From Lycocorax pyrrhopterus obiensis (Eukaryota; Chordata; Aves; Passeriformes; Paradisaeidae): 64,000 nucleotides of DNA. The translations under genes were made by a program, and so were the position numbers. Shown here in pieces: positions 27,666 to 39,465 of this stretch. The notes below the pieces were generated by a model, which did not search any database, was not told the DNA's origin, and worked only from the letters and a program-made list of their open reading frames with translations. The DNA is taken from contig JACSVZ010000001.1 in the NCBI GenBank assembly GCA_014706295.1, positions 499,439 through 563,438 of the forward strand, given 5' to 3'. Positions within the stretch are counted from its first letter, which is position 1. Every line of letters begins with the position of its first letter.

Positions 27666-28480
27666 AGAGTTGGGAGATGATGGTCCCGGAGCGGTGCTTT
27701 GGGGTGGGACGGCCGGGGCAGGGTGTGGGACTCCTGCCCGCCTCGGGGAGGGGAATGCGGGAGCGGCCCCATGTTCCGGCATCCCCCCTCCTTCCTCTGC
27801 GGCCGAGGGGCTCCCGGCCCCCGAGTGCTCCCGCAGCAGCCGGCTGTGCGAGGTGCGGCTCTCTGCGGCCCCTAATCGGGGCGGGATGGGGGCTGTGCTC
27901 GCCGGGGCTCCGGCCGGGAGCCGGCTGGGCACGGGCAGCCACAGGGAGCGCCCGGGACGGGGCACAGCCGGGCTGGCGGTGCCCGGGGAGCCCGGCTCTC
28001 CTCCAGGCTGCCCTCGCGGCCCCAGGAGAGCCTCACCTGCGGTTTTGTCCTCACCTCGCGACATTCCCACCTGACAGGCACCTCCTGTTCCCTGTGAATG
28101 CTAAAAGCCTGGCTGCAGAGAGGTTTCTCAGTTTTCTGACAGTGTCTGTGTGAAAGCCTTGCTTTCTCATGGGCACTATGGGAAAACAGTTGGGAGATTT
28201 TGTAAACTATGGCATTGTTATGATACCAAGGAGAAAATATCTGAAGTGAGTGGTGTTGGGTTCAGCCAATCCCTCTGGGGGGTGCTTGGTCAGTGAACCA
28301 ATAATGTCAGTCCAGCGTGCTAAGGTATGGAAGCGAATTTGTAAATTAATAAAGGGTCGGTTTCTTCTCGTCCTAAACCGTCCGTGTCGCTTTATTCCTC
28401 GGTCTCTGCTCGCTAGCGACAGTTCCCTCCGCTCCGCAGCCCCGGGGGAAAGGGGTTTTGGACTGGAGCAGGGAGTGGCT
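27666..28480. promoter_or_regulatory. CpG-rich block interrupted by a solo LTR
   Basis: CpG-dense sequence from 27666 to 28092 resumes at 28422 after the LTR. It carries GC-rich open frames on both strands that resemble no protein I know. It may be an unannotated promoter or a CpG island linked to element 4. Confidence 0.35.
28093..28421 (+). mobile_element. Solo LTR of an ERVK-like endogenous retrovirus (LTR-1)
   Basis: The 329-bp element begins TGTGAATG and ends TAGCGACA, flanked by GTTCCC on both sides (28087-28092 and 28422-28427), a perfect 6-bp target duplication. An AATAAA at 28348-28353 lies about 70 bases before the 3' end, as expected for an R/U5 boundary. The TG...CA ends and the duplication length fit beta-retrovirus-like (ERVK) elements. 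No internal viral genes remain, so this is a recombination product of two LTRs. Confidence 0.9.
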
Positions 28481-28855
28481 CAGCAGCCACCCAGGGCTGG
28501 CAGGGCTCCCTTCGGGTGGGCTGGACCCCGCTGTGCTGCTGGGGAGGCTGATCCCGCTGGGAAAAGCTCTCTGGGAGCCTGTGGTCACTGTCACCCACAG
28601 CCACCCCTCCAGGGCTGCTCTGCACCCCTGGTTCCCGCGGGGAGCGTCCCACAGCCGAGCGGGGATTGCAGCGGAGGAGCAGGAGGGGCTGTGGGGCAGC
28701 ACCCCCTCGGCCTCCACGGGGACACCTGGCAGAGGCACCTGGGTCACCTGCAAAGTGCCCCTCAGAAGGAAGGGTCACTGTCTCCCGGGCAGCCCTGAGT
28801 AATGCCCTGAAGGATCCCCCCTCTCTCCGCAAGCTGGGCCTGGAGCTGAGTTTAG

Positions 28856-29035
28856 ATCACAGAATCCCAGGATCCCTGAGGCTGGAAAAGCCCTCCCAGC
28901 CCATCGAGGCCCAGCTGTGCCCGATGCCCACCTTGTCCCCAGCCCAGAGCACTGAGTGCCACGTCCAGGCCTTCCTGGGACACCTCCAGGGATGGGCACT
29001 CCCAACCTCCCTGGGCAGCCCCTGCCAGCGTTGAA
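28856..29035 (-). mobile_element. CR1 LINE, group B, 3' part
   Basis: Reverse complement from gatcacagaatcccaggatc to gggcagcccctgccagcg. Confidence 0.88.
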
Positions 29036-29552
29036 GCCTCACATCCTGTTGGATTTAATGTCTGCTTTGGTCTCACGTGTAGAGGGGTCACCCTTCAGCC
29101 TGAGGTGTTGGAGGGTCCAGCACCATCCCTGAGTCAGCAACAGCCCCATCTCCACCTCGTCTTCACCCCCCTCCCAGGAGCAAGGGGATCCCTGAGGAAA
29201 GCCCCTCCTGTCCTGATTTTCACTGTCTCTGACCCCCCAACACCCAGGGAAAAGGAGGGGAATTGGCATTGATCCTTTGGAGCTGCCCATGCCCAGACCA
29301 GCTGGGACAGGGGCTTTGTCACCCTTGGAACTGCCATGGCCAGGCCCCGTCCCCAGGGATGAAGGAGGAGCACTGAGGTACCACCAGTGGTATTTTTGGG
29401 TCACCTCCCCAGTGATGGATCTGGACAGTCCCATGGAAAGATCAGACAACATCCATAAACTCTTCCTGTCTCCAGCTGCCTGGGGAGGGCAGAGGAAACG
29501 GAGAAGGAAGGAAGAAAACAGCCTGAGATAAATCCTTACACGGAGTTGTTCA
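29036..29552. other. Unassigned unique sequence
   Basis: Nothing is recognised. The long minus-strand open frame crossing this stretch continues into the neighbouring CR1 and is not a gene. Confidence 0.45.
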
Positions 29553-29897
29553 TGGAACCAGGGAATCCCAGAATGGTTTGGGTGGGGAGGGACTTCAAAG
29601 CCCACCCAGTGCCACCCCTGCCATGGCAGGGACACCTCCCACTGTCCCAGGCTGCTCCAAGCCCCAATGTCCAACCTGGCCTTGGGCACTGCCAGGGATC
29701 CAGGGGCAGCCACAGCTGCTCTGGGCACCCTGTGCCAGGGCCTGCCCACCCTCCCAGGGAACAATTCCTGCCCAATATCCCATCCAGCCCTACCCTCTGG
29801 CAGTGGGAAGCCATTCCCTGTGTCCTGTCCCTCCATGCCTTGTCCCCAGTCCCTCTCCAGCTCTCCTGGAGCCCCTTTAGGCCCTGGAAGGGGTGTT
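29553..29897 (-). mobile_element. CR1 LINE, group A
   Basis: Reverse complement from gaatcccagaatggtttggg to cccctttaggccctggaagg. It closely matches the copy at 20280-20670. Confidence 0.9.
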
Positions 29898-31159
29898 GGC
29901 CAAAGGGTGGCTGCAGGGAGTGGACAAGAGGGTCCCAAACCCGAGCTGTGGGGACAATAAATCCTCCAGCTGTGGCACTGAACAGCAGCCACAGAGGAAC
30001 TCGGATTCCCTTCCTCTTCCTGGGCTCACAGGGGGATTTCAGCCTCTGGAAACCTCTCTGTGCTCCCTCCCCCTGGAATGGCTCCAGATAACCTGGAATT
30101 TCTGCAAAGGATCTCTTGCAGGCAACCACTGGCCTTAACTGAGTGGCCTGGATGGCTGCAAACTGGAGAGCTGGATGTGCCTGTGCTCCCGTCAGCATCG
30201 CTGGATTTGGTGGTTTTATCCTCTGGTGGAGCCCAGAATTCCAGCACCAGAGCCGCTTCCCCGGCTGGCTCAGCAAGGGATGGAATTCTGGACACGCTGG
30301 AGGTTTTCCTTTTTAACCAAGAACCCCAGGACAACCCTGTGATAATCAGCATTATCCAGCCTGGCCAGTGCCGGGGTAACTTCTGTTGGGAATGATCACT
30401 TTGGGAGATCTGGAGACCAAAACAAAATAACTACCAGGGCCAAAAATCTTAAGGAGATCTCCAGTTTCTATTAAAGACATTTTACTGCATCAAATATTCA
30501 ACCAAATGGGCAAAATCCTTTCCACAAAATGAAATGTTTCCTTCAAAGAATAAGCAAAGTTAGGTAAAAAATGACAAGAAAAGGAGTTTTGAAGCAGGCC
30601 TGACTTCCTGCATCACCAAACACCAGCAGTGCCACCAGCCCGGTGTTTTCATCTGCAAACAAAGCACGTGGCAATTTGGCTTCTTTTGGGCCCTGAATCA
30701 TTAAATTCCAAATATGTACTCGGAGTGTGGCCATGGGCACAGCTGGGGAGAGCAGCGAAGTGCAGGTCTGGTGGAGAGGGACTCTGGAAGCCACAACTCA
30801 GCTCTGCCACCAGATTTAGGCTTTTCTTGGCAGTGCCCCAGCACAGCACGACAGGATTTAATTGTTCCTGCAAAGAGCAGGGACTGGAGCAGTGCTTTTA
30901 GATCTAAATTCCCTTCCAAGTGGTGGATCTTCAGGAATAACCAATGTGTCCCACACGGGCAGCTGTGGGGGGAGAGTTCTGATCCCAAACCTGTCAAAAG
31001 AGCTCAGGAATCATCCTGTGAGCTCCAGCTGGGAGGGGAGCAGCCAGGAGCCAGGGCTGTCCTGGGTGGAGCTGCTCCCACAGCTCGGCTGCGCAGGGAC
31101 GTGGTCTGGGGGCTCCTGGTGACACCTCCTGGAGACACAACCAACCAGCCCGGCCTCAA
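29898..31159. other. Unassigned unique sequence
   Basis: No repeat, RNA or exon is recognised in this 1.26-kb stretch. 30400-30560 is AT-rich with ggagatctccag-like duplicates. Confidence 0.45.
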
Positions 31160-31285
31160 ATCCACGATGGATGGGGCTTGGAGCAACCTGAGCAAGAGAG
31201 TGGTGTCCCTGCCCGTGGCAGGGGTTGGGATGGGATGAGCCTTAAGGTCCCTTCCAGCCCAAACCATTCCAGGGTTTTATGGTAC
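31160..31285 (+). mobile_element. CR1 LINE 3' part, diverged
   Basis: Contains gatggatggggcttggagca, then ccgtggcaggggttgggatg and ccattccagggttttatgg. More diverged than the group A copies. Confidence 0.83.
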
Positions 31286-31384
31286 ACACCAACCCCATGG
31301 AACTCTCCAGGCTGGGGCAGAGGGGCTGGAGAGCTGGAAAAGGCCCTGGGGGTGCTGGGGACAGCGGCTGGATGTGAACCCTGG

Positions 31385-31712
31385 TGTGCCCAGGTGGGCA
31401 AGAGGCCGATGGCCCCTGGGCTGTGCCAGGGCAGGGATTGTCCCTCTGTGCCGGGCACTGTGAGACTCCTCAAGGGCTGGAGAGCTCTGGGCCCTGCAGG
31501 AGAGCCCTGGAGGGGCTGGAGCATGTCCAGGGCAGGGAACGGAGCTGGGAAGGGGCTGGAGCCCCAGGAGAGGCTGAGGGAGCTGGGAAAGGGGCTCAGC
31601 CTGGAGCAAAGGAGGCTCAGGGGGGACCTTGTGGCTCTGCACAACTCCCTGACAGGAGGGGGCAGCCGGGGGGGGTCGGGCTCTGCTCCCAGGGAACAGG
31701 GACAGGAGAAGC
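31385..31712 (+). mobile_element. CR1 LINE, group B, missing its 3' end
   Basis: Starts near cccaggtgggcaagaggccg, which lies further 5' in the element than most copies, and stops at gggaacagggacaggaga. The last 270 bases of the element are missing. Confidence 0.88.
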
Positions 31713-32293
31713 TCCTTTGTGAGGCTGCATGAGGGGAGCGGATCCTGTCCCTTCTCTCTCCCGTGTCCGGGGACCTCGGTGCTCCCTCGTTCGTTCCAGA
31801 GCCATTGGGAAGGAAGGGCAGGGCTGTACTCGGAACATGCCCGAAGGAAGGGCAGGGCTGTACTCGGAGCATGCCCGGGGTAAATCCCCCCTGCAGGCTG
31901 GTTTGGGTGTGCCTGTGATCCCTCCCTGTCCCTTTCTCCTGTCCAGCCTCATTAAGGGCTTACGGCCTTATCTTCCTTTCCCTCAATCCAGAGGCTTGTA
32001 ATGATGCTCATTCCCCTCATTTTCCCAGCTGAACCTTCCTTGAGTGGTTAATCTTCCCTTCCGTGGAGTTTAACAAGGAGGGTGGATGTGCACAGACTGC
32101 TCGATAACTCTCAAAAAAAAGTCGGGTTTGGTCTGTCCAGACTCCTGTAACCCCACCTGGAGCATTCCCTGCTGGATACAACCAGCGTGAGAGAGCAGGT
32201 GAGCAGCAGGACAACTCCACCTGAGCCAGGGTGGCTGCAGGGACACACCAGGCTCCAGCTTACACCTCTTGTTATCCTGACACCAAAGGCATT

Positions 32294-32712
32294 TCACAGA
32301 ATCCCGGAACCCCAGGGTGGGTGAGGTTGGAAGGGACCAGAGTGGGTCCCATCTGGTGCCACCTCCCTGCTCCAGCATCATCCCAGAGCACAGGGCACAA
32401 GAGTGGGAATATTCTGGGATATCCGCAGGGAGGAGCCCCCAGCCCCTCTCTGGGCTCTGTTCCAGCTCGGGCCCTGCCCAGGGCAGGAGTTGTGCCTCCT
32501 GTGCAGGGCAATTGCTGGGCTCAGGCCCTGCCCGTGGCTCTGGTGCCGCTGCTGGGCCCCGGAGCAGAGCCCGGGCCCTGCCCTGAGCCCTCCCTGCAGC
32601 CAGGGACAGCCAGGGCTGAGGGCCCCTCTCAGCTGGGGCTCCTCTCGAGGCTGAGCAGCCCCAGCTCCCTCAGCCTGTCCTGGGCACCGAGATGCTCCAG
32701 GGCCCTCCAGGA
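32294..32712 (-). mobile_element. CR1 LINE, group E (older subfamily)
   Basis: Reverse complement: cagaatcccggaaccccagg with gaggttggaagggaccagag at the 3' tail side, up to gatgctccagggccctccag. The internal sequence is unlike groups A to D. Confidence 0.78.
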
Positions 32713-32887
32713 TTGCTGAGCCTGTAGAACATCAGTCCATGGCTACAGCAGCGTGTGAGGGACATTGCTGGGTGTTGCAGGGTGTGTATTTGTTGTCACA
32801 TTAATGGAAAGGCCGAACAGCTGTAACGGGTTGAGATGCACTGAAGAGACACTTTTCCCTCAAAAAAAGGGAATGTGACAGCTGTTT

Positions 32888-33058
32888 GTAATCATAAAAT
32901 CATGGAATGGTTTGGGATGGAAGGACCTCGAAGCTCCTCCAGTGCCACCCCTGCCATGGCAGGGACACCTCCCACTGTCCCAGGCTGCTCCAAGCCCCAA
33001 TGTCCAGCCTGGCCTTGGGCACTGCCAGGGATCCAGGGGCAGCCACAGCTGCTCTGGA
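32888..33058 (-). mobile_element. CR1 LINE, group A, 3' part
   Basis: Reverse complement from aaatcatggaatggtttggg to gccacagctgctctgg. Confidence 0.9.
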
Positions 33059-34005
33059 CTTCTTGGGATTTTCAGATTTTTAGAGAAAAGGCTCAGAGGT
33101 TTTGGTTTAAATGGGAGGAAAACATCCTGTTTGTTTATGTCCTCATTTCCAGAGGCTGTTCTGATGGAAATGTAACCGTGAAGGAAAAATAATCCCCAAA
33201 GCTTTCGTGATCTTCTAAATCCACAACTGAAAACAAGACTGGAGGAGGAAATCCCTTGGGGAGTGTCACTAATTGGAGGTGCTTCCTTTCTCTTCCCCTC
33301 TCCAGGCAGAATGAGGCAGGAATTCCAGTTTGCTCCTTATCCCATTGAATTTAATGTATTTGGGAAATTTTTTTTGTGTTCTCGATGTTACGATGTTGTC
33401 ATCTTTCATGTGCTGGACTTCACAGACTGCTGCCACTTCCTTTCTTCCAAATCAGATCCAAACATGGTGGGGTCTGCCTGTTCCTTCTCCCTGGGTACAG
33501 GAATTGGAAAAACAATGTCAGGCTGATAATTTCCTGAGGGGACTTTTGAGCAGGAACCTTGGACCTCGTGACGTGGGACTGGGAGCAGGACAGGGCTCAA
33601 GGCCATCTGCCCTGGCTGCTCCTGACATCTGCTGCCCTCACTGGCCACTCCAGGATCAGGACAGGGACTGTTAATTACTGAGGGAGCATTTTCAGCTCTG
33701 CCTCGCTGGCGGGGGTCAGTGTGGGGCCCCTTCCCAGCGAAAGCAAAAGGCGTGACCCAGGCAAAGTTCAGTGCAGAGACAGGACCTGGCCTGACCTCGG
33801 CAATGGCCCAGCCTGTCCCGCAGGGTAGGAAGGCATAGAATTACCTTCTGGAATAGTTTCCATCTTCAGGAGGGGTGTTCCTATGCAGCAGCAACTGCTG
33901 CCAGGAAGGAGGGGGAAGATTCCTGTGGGAGAGCTCCCGCCATGCAGATTGTTGGGAATGAGGGTTCTGCTCACCTGCAGTCAGGACAGGACAAGGGCTC
34001 AGCTG
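33059..34005. other. Unassigned unique sequence
   Basis: Nothing is recognised in this 950-bp stretch. Confidence 0.45.
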
Positions 34006-34074
34006 GGATGGCACTGCTGCCACATCCAGGATGGCACTGCTGCCACATCCAGGATGGCACTGCTGCCACATCCA
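34006..34074. repeat. Tandem repeat, 23 bp x 3, perfect
   Basis: Units ggatggcactgctgccacat plus cca start at 34006, 34029 and 34052 without a mismatch. Confidence 0.95.
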
Positions 34075-34423
34075 GCGGCCCCAGGGAGGCAGAAAGCGAT
34101 CGGGAAAGGAGTGCTGGGAATGTAACAACCCCTGAGGGGGGACAAGACCCTAAAATGTGTCTGAGTTCAGGTGAGTGGAGGTGAGGGAAGTGATGGATAC
34201 AGAGAGTCCCTCCTGCCTGGCCCTGCTGCCACCAGAACAAGGCACTGGGACAAACACAGGACCTGCCCAGGTGGGATGGACACTTCCAGGGGCTCACTGG
34301 GCTTGTTGTTAAAAAAAAAACAGGGAGGGGAAGGCTGGAAGTGTCCCTCTGGAATGGCAGCACTTTGGGACATGTTTTGCCATCCTGCCCAGCGGTGTCT
34401 GAGGGGATGGTGGCCTAAAAGCA

Positions 34424-34460
34424 GCTCTTCCAACTCAGGATATTCTGTGATTCCGTGACT
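34424..34460 (+). mobile_element. CR1 LINE 3' tail fragment
   Basis: Group C-like tail only: tccaactcaggatattctgt followed by gattccgtgac. Confidence 0.6.
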
Positions 34461-36119
34461 GCACAAAGCAAGGAAGAGGTGGGAACGACCCACCGGGAGG
34501 GTGGGAGGCCCTTGTGGAAGGAGAGAGTGAAGTTCCCTGTGGGAATGATCAGGGAGAGCATCGGATCAAGGCAAAAGAAACCAGGAATGGAAAGACAAGA
34601 GCAGAGACTGGCCACGTGTCCAACCCTGGGGACGAAGGGGACAGCAGACCCCCAGACACTGTTCCCTAAGGAAGGTAAGGAGTTATCCTAAAATCCAGCA
34701 GGAAAGCCCTGCCACTGATAAAAGTTGCTCTTTGGTCTGGGAGAAGGATTTTCCCTTCAGCTCTGGACCACAGCAAGGATCAAACCCTGTCTGGGAGCAC
34801 CGTTTCCTATATCGCCCATAGCCCATATCCCAAATCCCATATCCCAAATCCCATATCCCAGATCCCCCCATCCCAGAGGAACAGCTGCTCCCACGGGGAA
34901 TGGAGGCACCAATTCCAGCCAACCTTTCCCAGGGATTTCCTCGCTCCTGTTATTTCTTCAGCCCCTTGCCCAAGCCTGGGTTCTGTTTTACTAAAGTTTC
35001 ATTATTTTGGAAATAACAATCAAGTTTCTGCTTTAGCATAATCAGCACTTCTGCACTTCTGATTTCTGTCAGATTTGTGGTGATGGAGGGATTTTTGTGG
35101 TGATGGAGGGATTTTGCTGGGGATGGTGGGACTGGATGGCCCCGGAGTTCTCTTCCAGCCTTGCTGACGCTGGGATGAATGTGCTGGATGGATCCAACAA
35201 ATGGCAAATCCCACCCTGGCTCCGGGAATCAGTCGAGTGGATCTTGCTGCAGTTTTGCTTCAGGAGGGAAAATTCCAGCAGTGTTGGGGATTTTGGTCTT
35301 TTTGCAACTGAACATTCTCGGGGTTTGTTGGGTTCTCAGCAAGGTTCTGTGTGAAATACCTTGGATTTTGTGTTATGGTGAACATTATAACACAAATGTG
35401 GGTGAAAAGAGATGAAACAGGATGGAGCAGCTTGATCACAATTTTCATTTTTATTTTCTTTCCTCTATTAATTAATTTGTTATTTGTTTCTTTCAAGTGG
35501 CCTCAAAATCAAGGCTTCTCAGGATCCTTCCTTTTAAAGGAGTTGCCACTGTCTGCACAAAAACTGGAATGGAAACTCTGCTTCTCCTGCCCCCAGCACT
35601 GTGATCCCCATATTTATTAAATTTTATTAAATTTACCATCTCTTGCTGTATCTGCAACCAATCCGTGACCTTCTCCTTCTTTCCTCCAACAGCTCCACCT
35701 CATGCCCAGCTGCTGGAATCTGCCAGTTTGGGAGCGTAGCTGCCTTTTTTTGGATAAACTATGCCTGGAACTCGTTTGTTCCCTAAGTTCATTCATTCCC
35801 TTCATTCCTCTTCCATTGTCCCTGATCACCTTTCCATCCCCGCTCTCCCAGGGAGTGCAGATCTGGATTTCCAAGCACCTGGGTGATGTGCTTGGGCTGT
35901 GCTTGGGCTCTCCAAGCAATCCTGCAGGACGTGGCTGTTCTTTGGGGGGCAAAGGCTTTGGGGTCTTTCTGATTCCAGCCAGAAATCTGGCAGATGGTGG
36001 AGAGTTCATGAACCCTCTTTGTGCTTTTCCCACAAATTCTCTGTGTGTTTTCAACCCCAGCAGAGCCATATAGAGTTTGGCCAAATTAAGCTGAAGAAGG
36101 GGAAATTTAGGAGAGATGT
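34461..36119. other. Unassigned sequence with two small repeats
   Basis: 34806-34870 repeats a catatcccaaatccc unit about four times. 35078-35117 duplicates a gtggtgatggagggattttt 20-mer. 35590-35640 is AT-rich. Nothing else is recognised. Confidence 0.5.
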
Positions 36120-36345
36120 AGGGAAGGAATTGTTCCCTGGGAGGGTGGGCAGGCCCTGGCACAGGGTGCCCAGAGCAGCTGTGGCTGCCCCTGGATCCCT
36201 GGCAGTGCCCAAGGCCAGGTTGGACATTGGGGCTTGGAGCAGCCTGGGACAGTGGGAGGTGTCCCTGCCATGGCAGGGGTGACACTGGATGGGCTTTGAG
36301 GTCCCTCCCAACCCAAACCTGTCTGGGATTCCCTGGTTCTGAATT
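36120..36345 (+). mobile_element. CR1 LINE, group A, 3' part
   Basis: Starts at gggaaggaattgttccctgg and ends at gtctgggattccctgg. Its 5' break matches the copy at 25822. Confidence 0.9.
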
Positions 36346-37141
36346 GGAGTGTCCATCACCAAACAAAGCCTTTTTATTAATGCCAACCCCAACCCCTCCA
36401 TCCAAGGGCCCCTCCATCCTGCCCCTGGGCAGGACAGAGCCTTTGCCTTCACATCCTGAGCCCTCAATCCGTGGCAGATCCTCCTCCGGAGCCACGAGGC
36501 ACCAGCCCAGCAATGCTGAATTCCCAGTGGCACTGGGGGAGCAGGGAAGGGCTCTCCTGTGCATTTGGAGAGGCTGAATGTCCATGGCACGTTGGGGAAG
36601 GATGGGAAGCCCTTTGCGGTGAGAAAGTGCCATGAAAAAATGAGATTTCTCTTTAAATTCTTATTCCCAGGCTTTTCTTGGTCTCAGATGCATCCAGCTT
36701 CACCTGGGTATATCCCAAGGTGTTGGGAAATCCAGACTGGTGCCCATCCCACCACTGGTGTGGGAAGGTGTTCCGGGCTGTTTGTTCTCCGTGTGTGTTT
36801 GCTGGTTCTCTCTGACACAGGGAATGCTCAGCTGCAGCAAAATCCTTGGTTTTTCCAGTGGAAAAGAGGCTGTGGAGTCAGATCCACCACTTCCCAAAAG
36901 AAACCACCCTGTGAAAAAGAGAAACGAGCTCCAGTAGGGGTTGACTTCGATGAGGGGAGGGTGACTCCTCGGATTCCCTCAGTTTGGGATCCAAAGGCAA
37001 CAGATGTTTCTTTTCCATGAGGAATTCCGGGAATTGTGAAATCATTCGAGTGTTTCATCCTAAAAATATCCCATCACCATGGCACCAGTAAGGCCTGGGT
37101 GCCACTTTCCTGAGGCTCAGAGGTGCTGCCAGTGCCTGTGG
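36346..37141. other. Unassigned unique sequence
   Basis: No repeat or gene is recognised before the minisatellite. Confidence 0.45.
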
Positions 37142-37487
37142 ACTCCCTGCTCCAGGACATGGGACAGGAATCCCTCAGGGTTCCCTGGGTTTGGGACTCC
37201 CTGTTCCTGGGACAGGGAAACCCTCATGGTCCCCTGGGTTTGGGGTTCCCTGTTCCTGGGACAGGGAATCCCTCGGGGTCTCCTGGGTTTGAGACTCCCT
37301 GCTCCTGGGACAGGAATCTCTCGGGGTCCCCTGGGTTTGAGACTCCCTGCTCCTGGGACAGGGAATCCCTCGGGGTCTCCTGGGTTTGGGACTCCCTGCT
37401 CCTGGGACAGGAATCTCTCGGGGTCCCCTGGGTTTGGGGCTCCCTGTTCCTGGGACAGGGATCCCTCAGGGTCCCCCAGGTTGTCCC
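37142..37487. repeat. Minisatellite, about 49 bp x 7
   Basis: Seven units start with ctccctgctcctgggacagg or a close variant, at about 37142, 37197, 37246, 37295, 37343, 37392 and 37440. Units alternate between Gly-Thr-Gly and Gly-Gln reading variants, which gives spurious Pro/Gly-rich open frames on both strands. Confidence 0.93.
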
Positions 37488-38324
37488 CAGAGGACGAACA
37501 CCCCCCAGCAGCTCCCACTCCTTGGCTGTGCTGGGGCACCCTGAGGGCTGCAGGAGGTTCCCCAGGAGGGAATTTCCAAGCTCTGAGGATCCAAACTACC
37601 CCGTGTATTTTACCTGGAGGTCCCCTGGCTCACCTGGATGTGCCTGGGAGGCAGGAAAGACTCTGGGGGTAATTCCAGCCTTGTTTCCTGCAGGGATTTT
37701 GCAGGAGCCTGATGCAGACTCAAATCCGGGCGAGGCAAAGAGCACAAACCCCATCAGCAACTTCCACACTCCAGGAAAAATGAGCATCAGACGCAAATGG
37801 AAAATCCCTGCTCTGCTCACTGCTGGTGTTCAGAGCAACCCGGGGCTCTGAGCAAACTCCAGAAAGCAAACGTTGGCAAAAGTGACCGAGATTCTCCCCT
37901 CCCCACGCGGCAGGAGATGCAATTCCTGCCAGCTGCCGTCCCAGAGCCGGCCGGGCAGCGGGATGAGGCTGAGCCCCCGCGGGTCTCCGTGTCCCGTGTC
38001 TCCCTCAGCTGGTGACAAACCCTCGGGGACACCCGGAGCCATCGGCTCCCAGCAGAGACCAGGCCCCGGCTCAGTTCTGGGCGCTGCTTCCCAGGGGATC
38101 GTGTGTGATCGCAGGGATTCCTTGTTCCTAAAACCTGTGACCATCCAGAGTTCCTGGAGTTGGAACCAGCCACGTGCTGGGCCATGAGGCCACGAGGACA
38201 GGTGTTTGTTCCTCAGGCAGGGACACCAGAATTACCCCATCACCCCCGGGGACATTTCCTGGCTCCTCTCCCACCTCGCTCCCTGCGCTGCTGCAGGGGG
38301 GCTGTTTGTGCTGGTACAGAGCCA
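37488..38324. other. Unassigned unique sequence
   Basis: Nothing is recognised. CpG density rises slightly at 37900-38060. Confidence 0.45.
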
Positions 38325-38860
38325 TGGAGTCATGGAATGTTTGGGTTGGGAGGACCTCAAAGCCCATCCAGTGCCACCCCTGCCATGGCAGGGACACCTC
38401 CCACTGTCCCAGGCTGCTCCAAGCCCCAATGTCCAGCCTGGCCTTGGGCACTGCCAGGGATCCAGGGGCAGCCACAGCTGCTCTGGGCACCCTGTGCCAG
38501 GGCCTGCCCACCCTCCCAGGGAACAATTCCTTCCAATATCCCATCCAGCCCTGCCCTCTGGCAGTGGGAAGCCATTCCCTGGGTCCTGGACCTCCAGCCC
38601 TTGTTCCCAGTCCCTCTCCAGCTCTCCTGGAGCCCCTTTAGGCCCTGGAAGGGGCTCTGAGCTCTCCCTGGAGCCTTCTGTCCTCCAGGTGAGCACCCCC
38701 AGCTCTCCCAGCCTGGCTCCAGAGGGGCTCCAGCCCTGGAGCAGCTCCGGGGCCTCCTCTGGGCTCTCTCCAGCAGCTCCAGGTGCTCCCTGTGCTGGGA
38801 TCCCAGACCCGGCTGCAGGAGGGGTCTCACGAGGGCAGAGCAGAGGGTCGGGATCCCCCT
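38325..38860 (-). mobile_element. CR1 LINE, group A, long copy
   Basis: Reverse complement from catggaatgtttgggttggg to ggctgcaggaggggtctcac. It keeps about 190 bases upstream of the 5' break of most group A copies, so it is the best reference for that group. Confidence 0.9.
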
Positions 38861-39465
38861 TCACCTGCTGCCCACACCAGTCAGACACACATCTGTGGTT
38901 ACACTCAGGTGCTGCTTGGCAGCTGCTGGGGCTGAGGTGCTTCCCAAGCCCCTCTCCAGTGGCAGCGGGACCCCTTTCCCCACAGGATCCGGTTCTCCCT
39001 GCCCCGCATCCCGGCTCCTTGCAGGAACCCCCGGGGGTGGTGCTGGGCAGGGCTGGGAGCAGCCCCGCCGTGTTTTCTCCGTGGGTGGGTCCCGGTGGCT
39101 GCTCGGGCTCCTGGCTGGGTCCTGTGCAAGCTCCCGGTGCTCATCAGCAAACTCGTTCCTCAGGGCTCCCCTTCACACCGGGGTCTCTGCTCCCTCTGGG
39201 TTCTGGAAGCGCCAGCTGAGCCCCACCCAGCCCAAGCCTTCCCTCCGGGGCAGAATAAACCAAAACCACCCAAAACCACGGCCCCGGTTTGCCCACGAGA
39301 TGGATTTAATGCGGGGCTGGGCTCAGAGCCACCCCATCTGGATGTGGGATCTGCCGGAAAGCCGAGTTTTGCCGTGACAGAAGGTCGGCTGCTCCCGGGC
39401 TGGGGAAAAACCCACCCAACAACAACAACAAAAAACAAGCAAAGCAAAACAAGTGTTTTTATTAA
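38861..39465. other. Unassigned unique sequence
   Basis: GC-rich sequence with no recognised repeat. It ends in an ACA/AAC-rich run at 39415-39450. Confidence 0.45.

Noticed and set aside
27653..28153. GC-rich frames in the CpG block, considered as a possible first exon
   Set aside because: The frame on the + strand runs into LTR-1, overlapping frames are open on the other strand as well, and no donor or known protein is seen.
35617..36633. 338-codon minus-strand frame
   Set aside because: A third of it is the CR1 copy at 36120-36345, and the remainder has no recognisable domain or splice support.
37079..37851. Pro/Gly-rich frames over the 37-kb minisatellite (collagen-like appearance)
   Set aside because: Repeat artefact; present on both strands and without Gly-X-Y periodicity.
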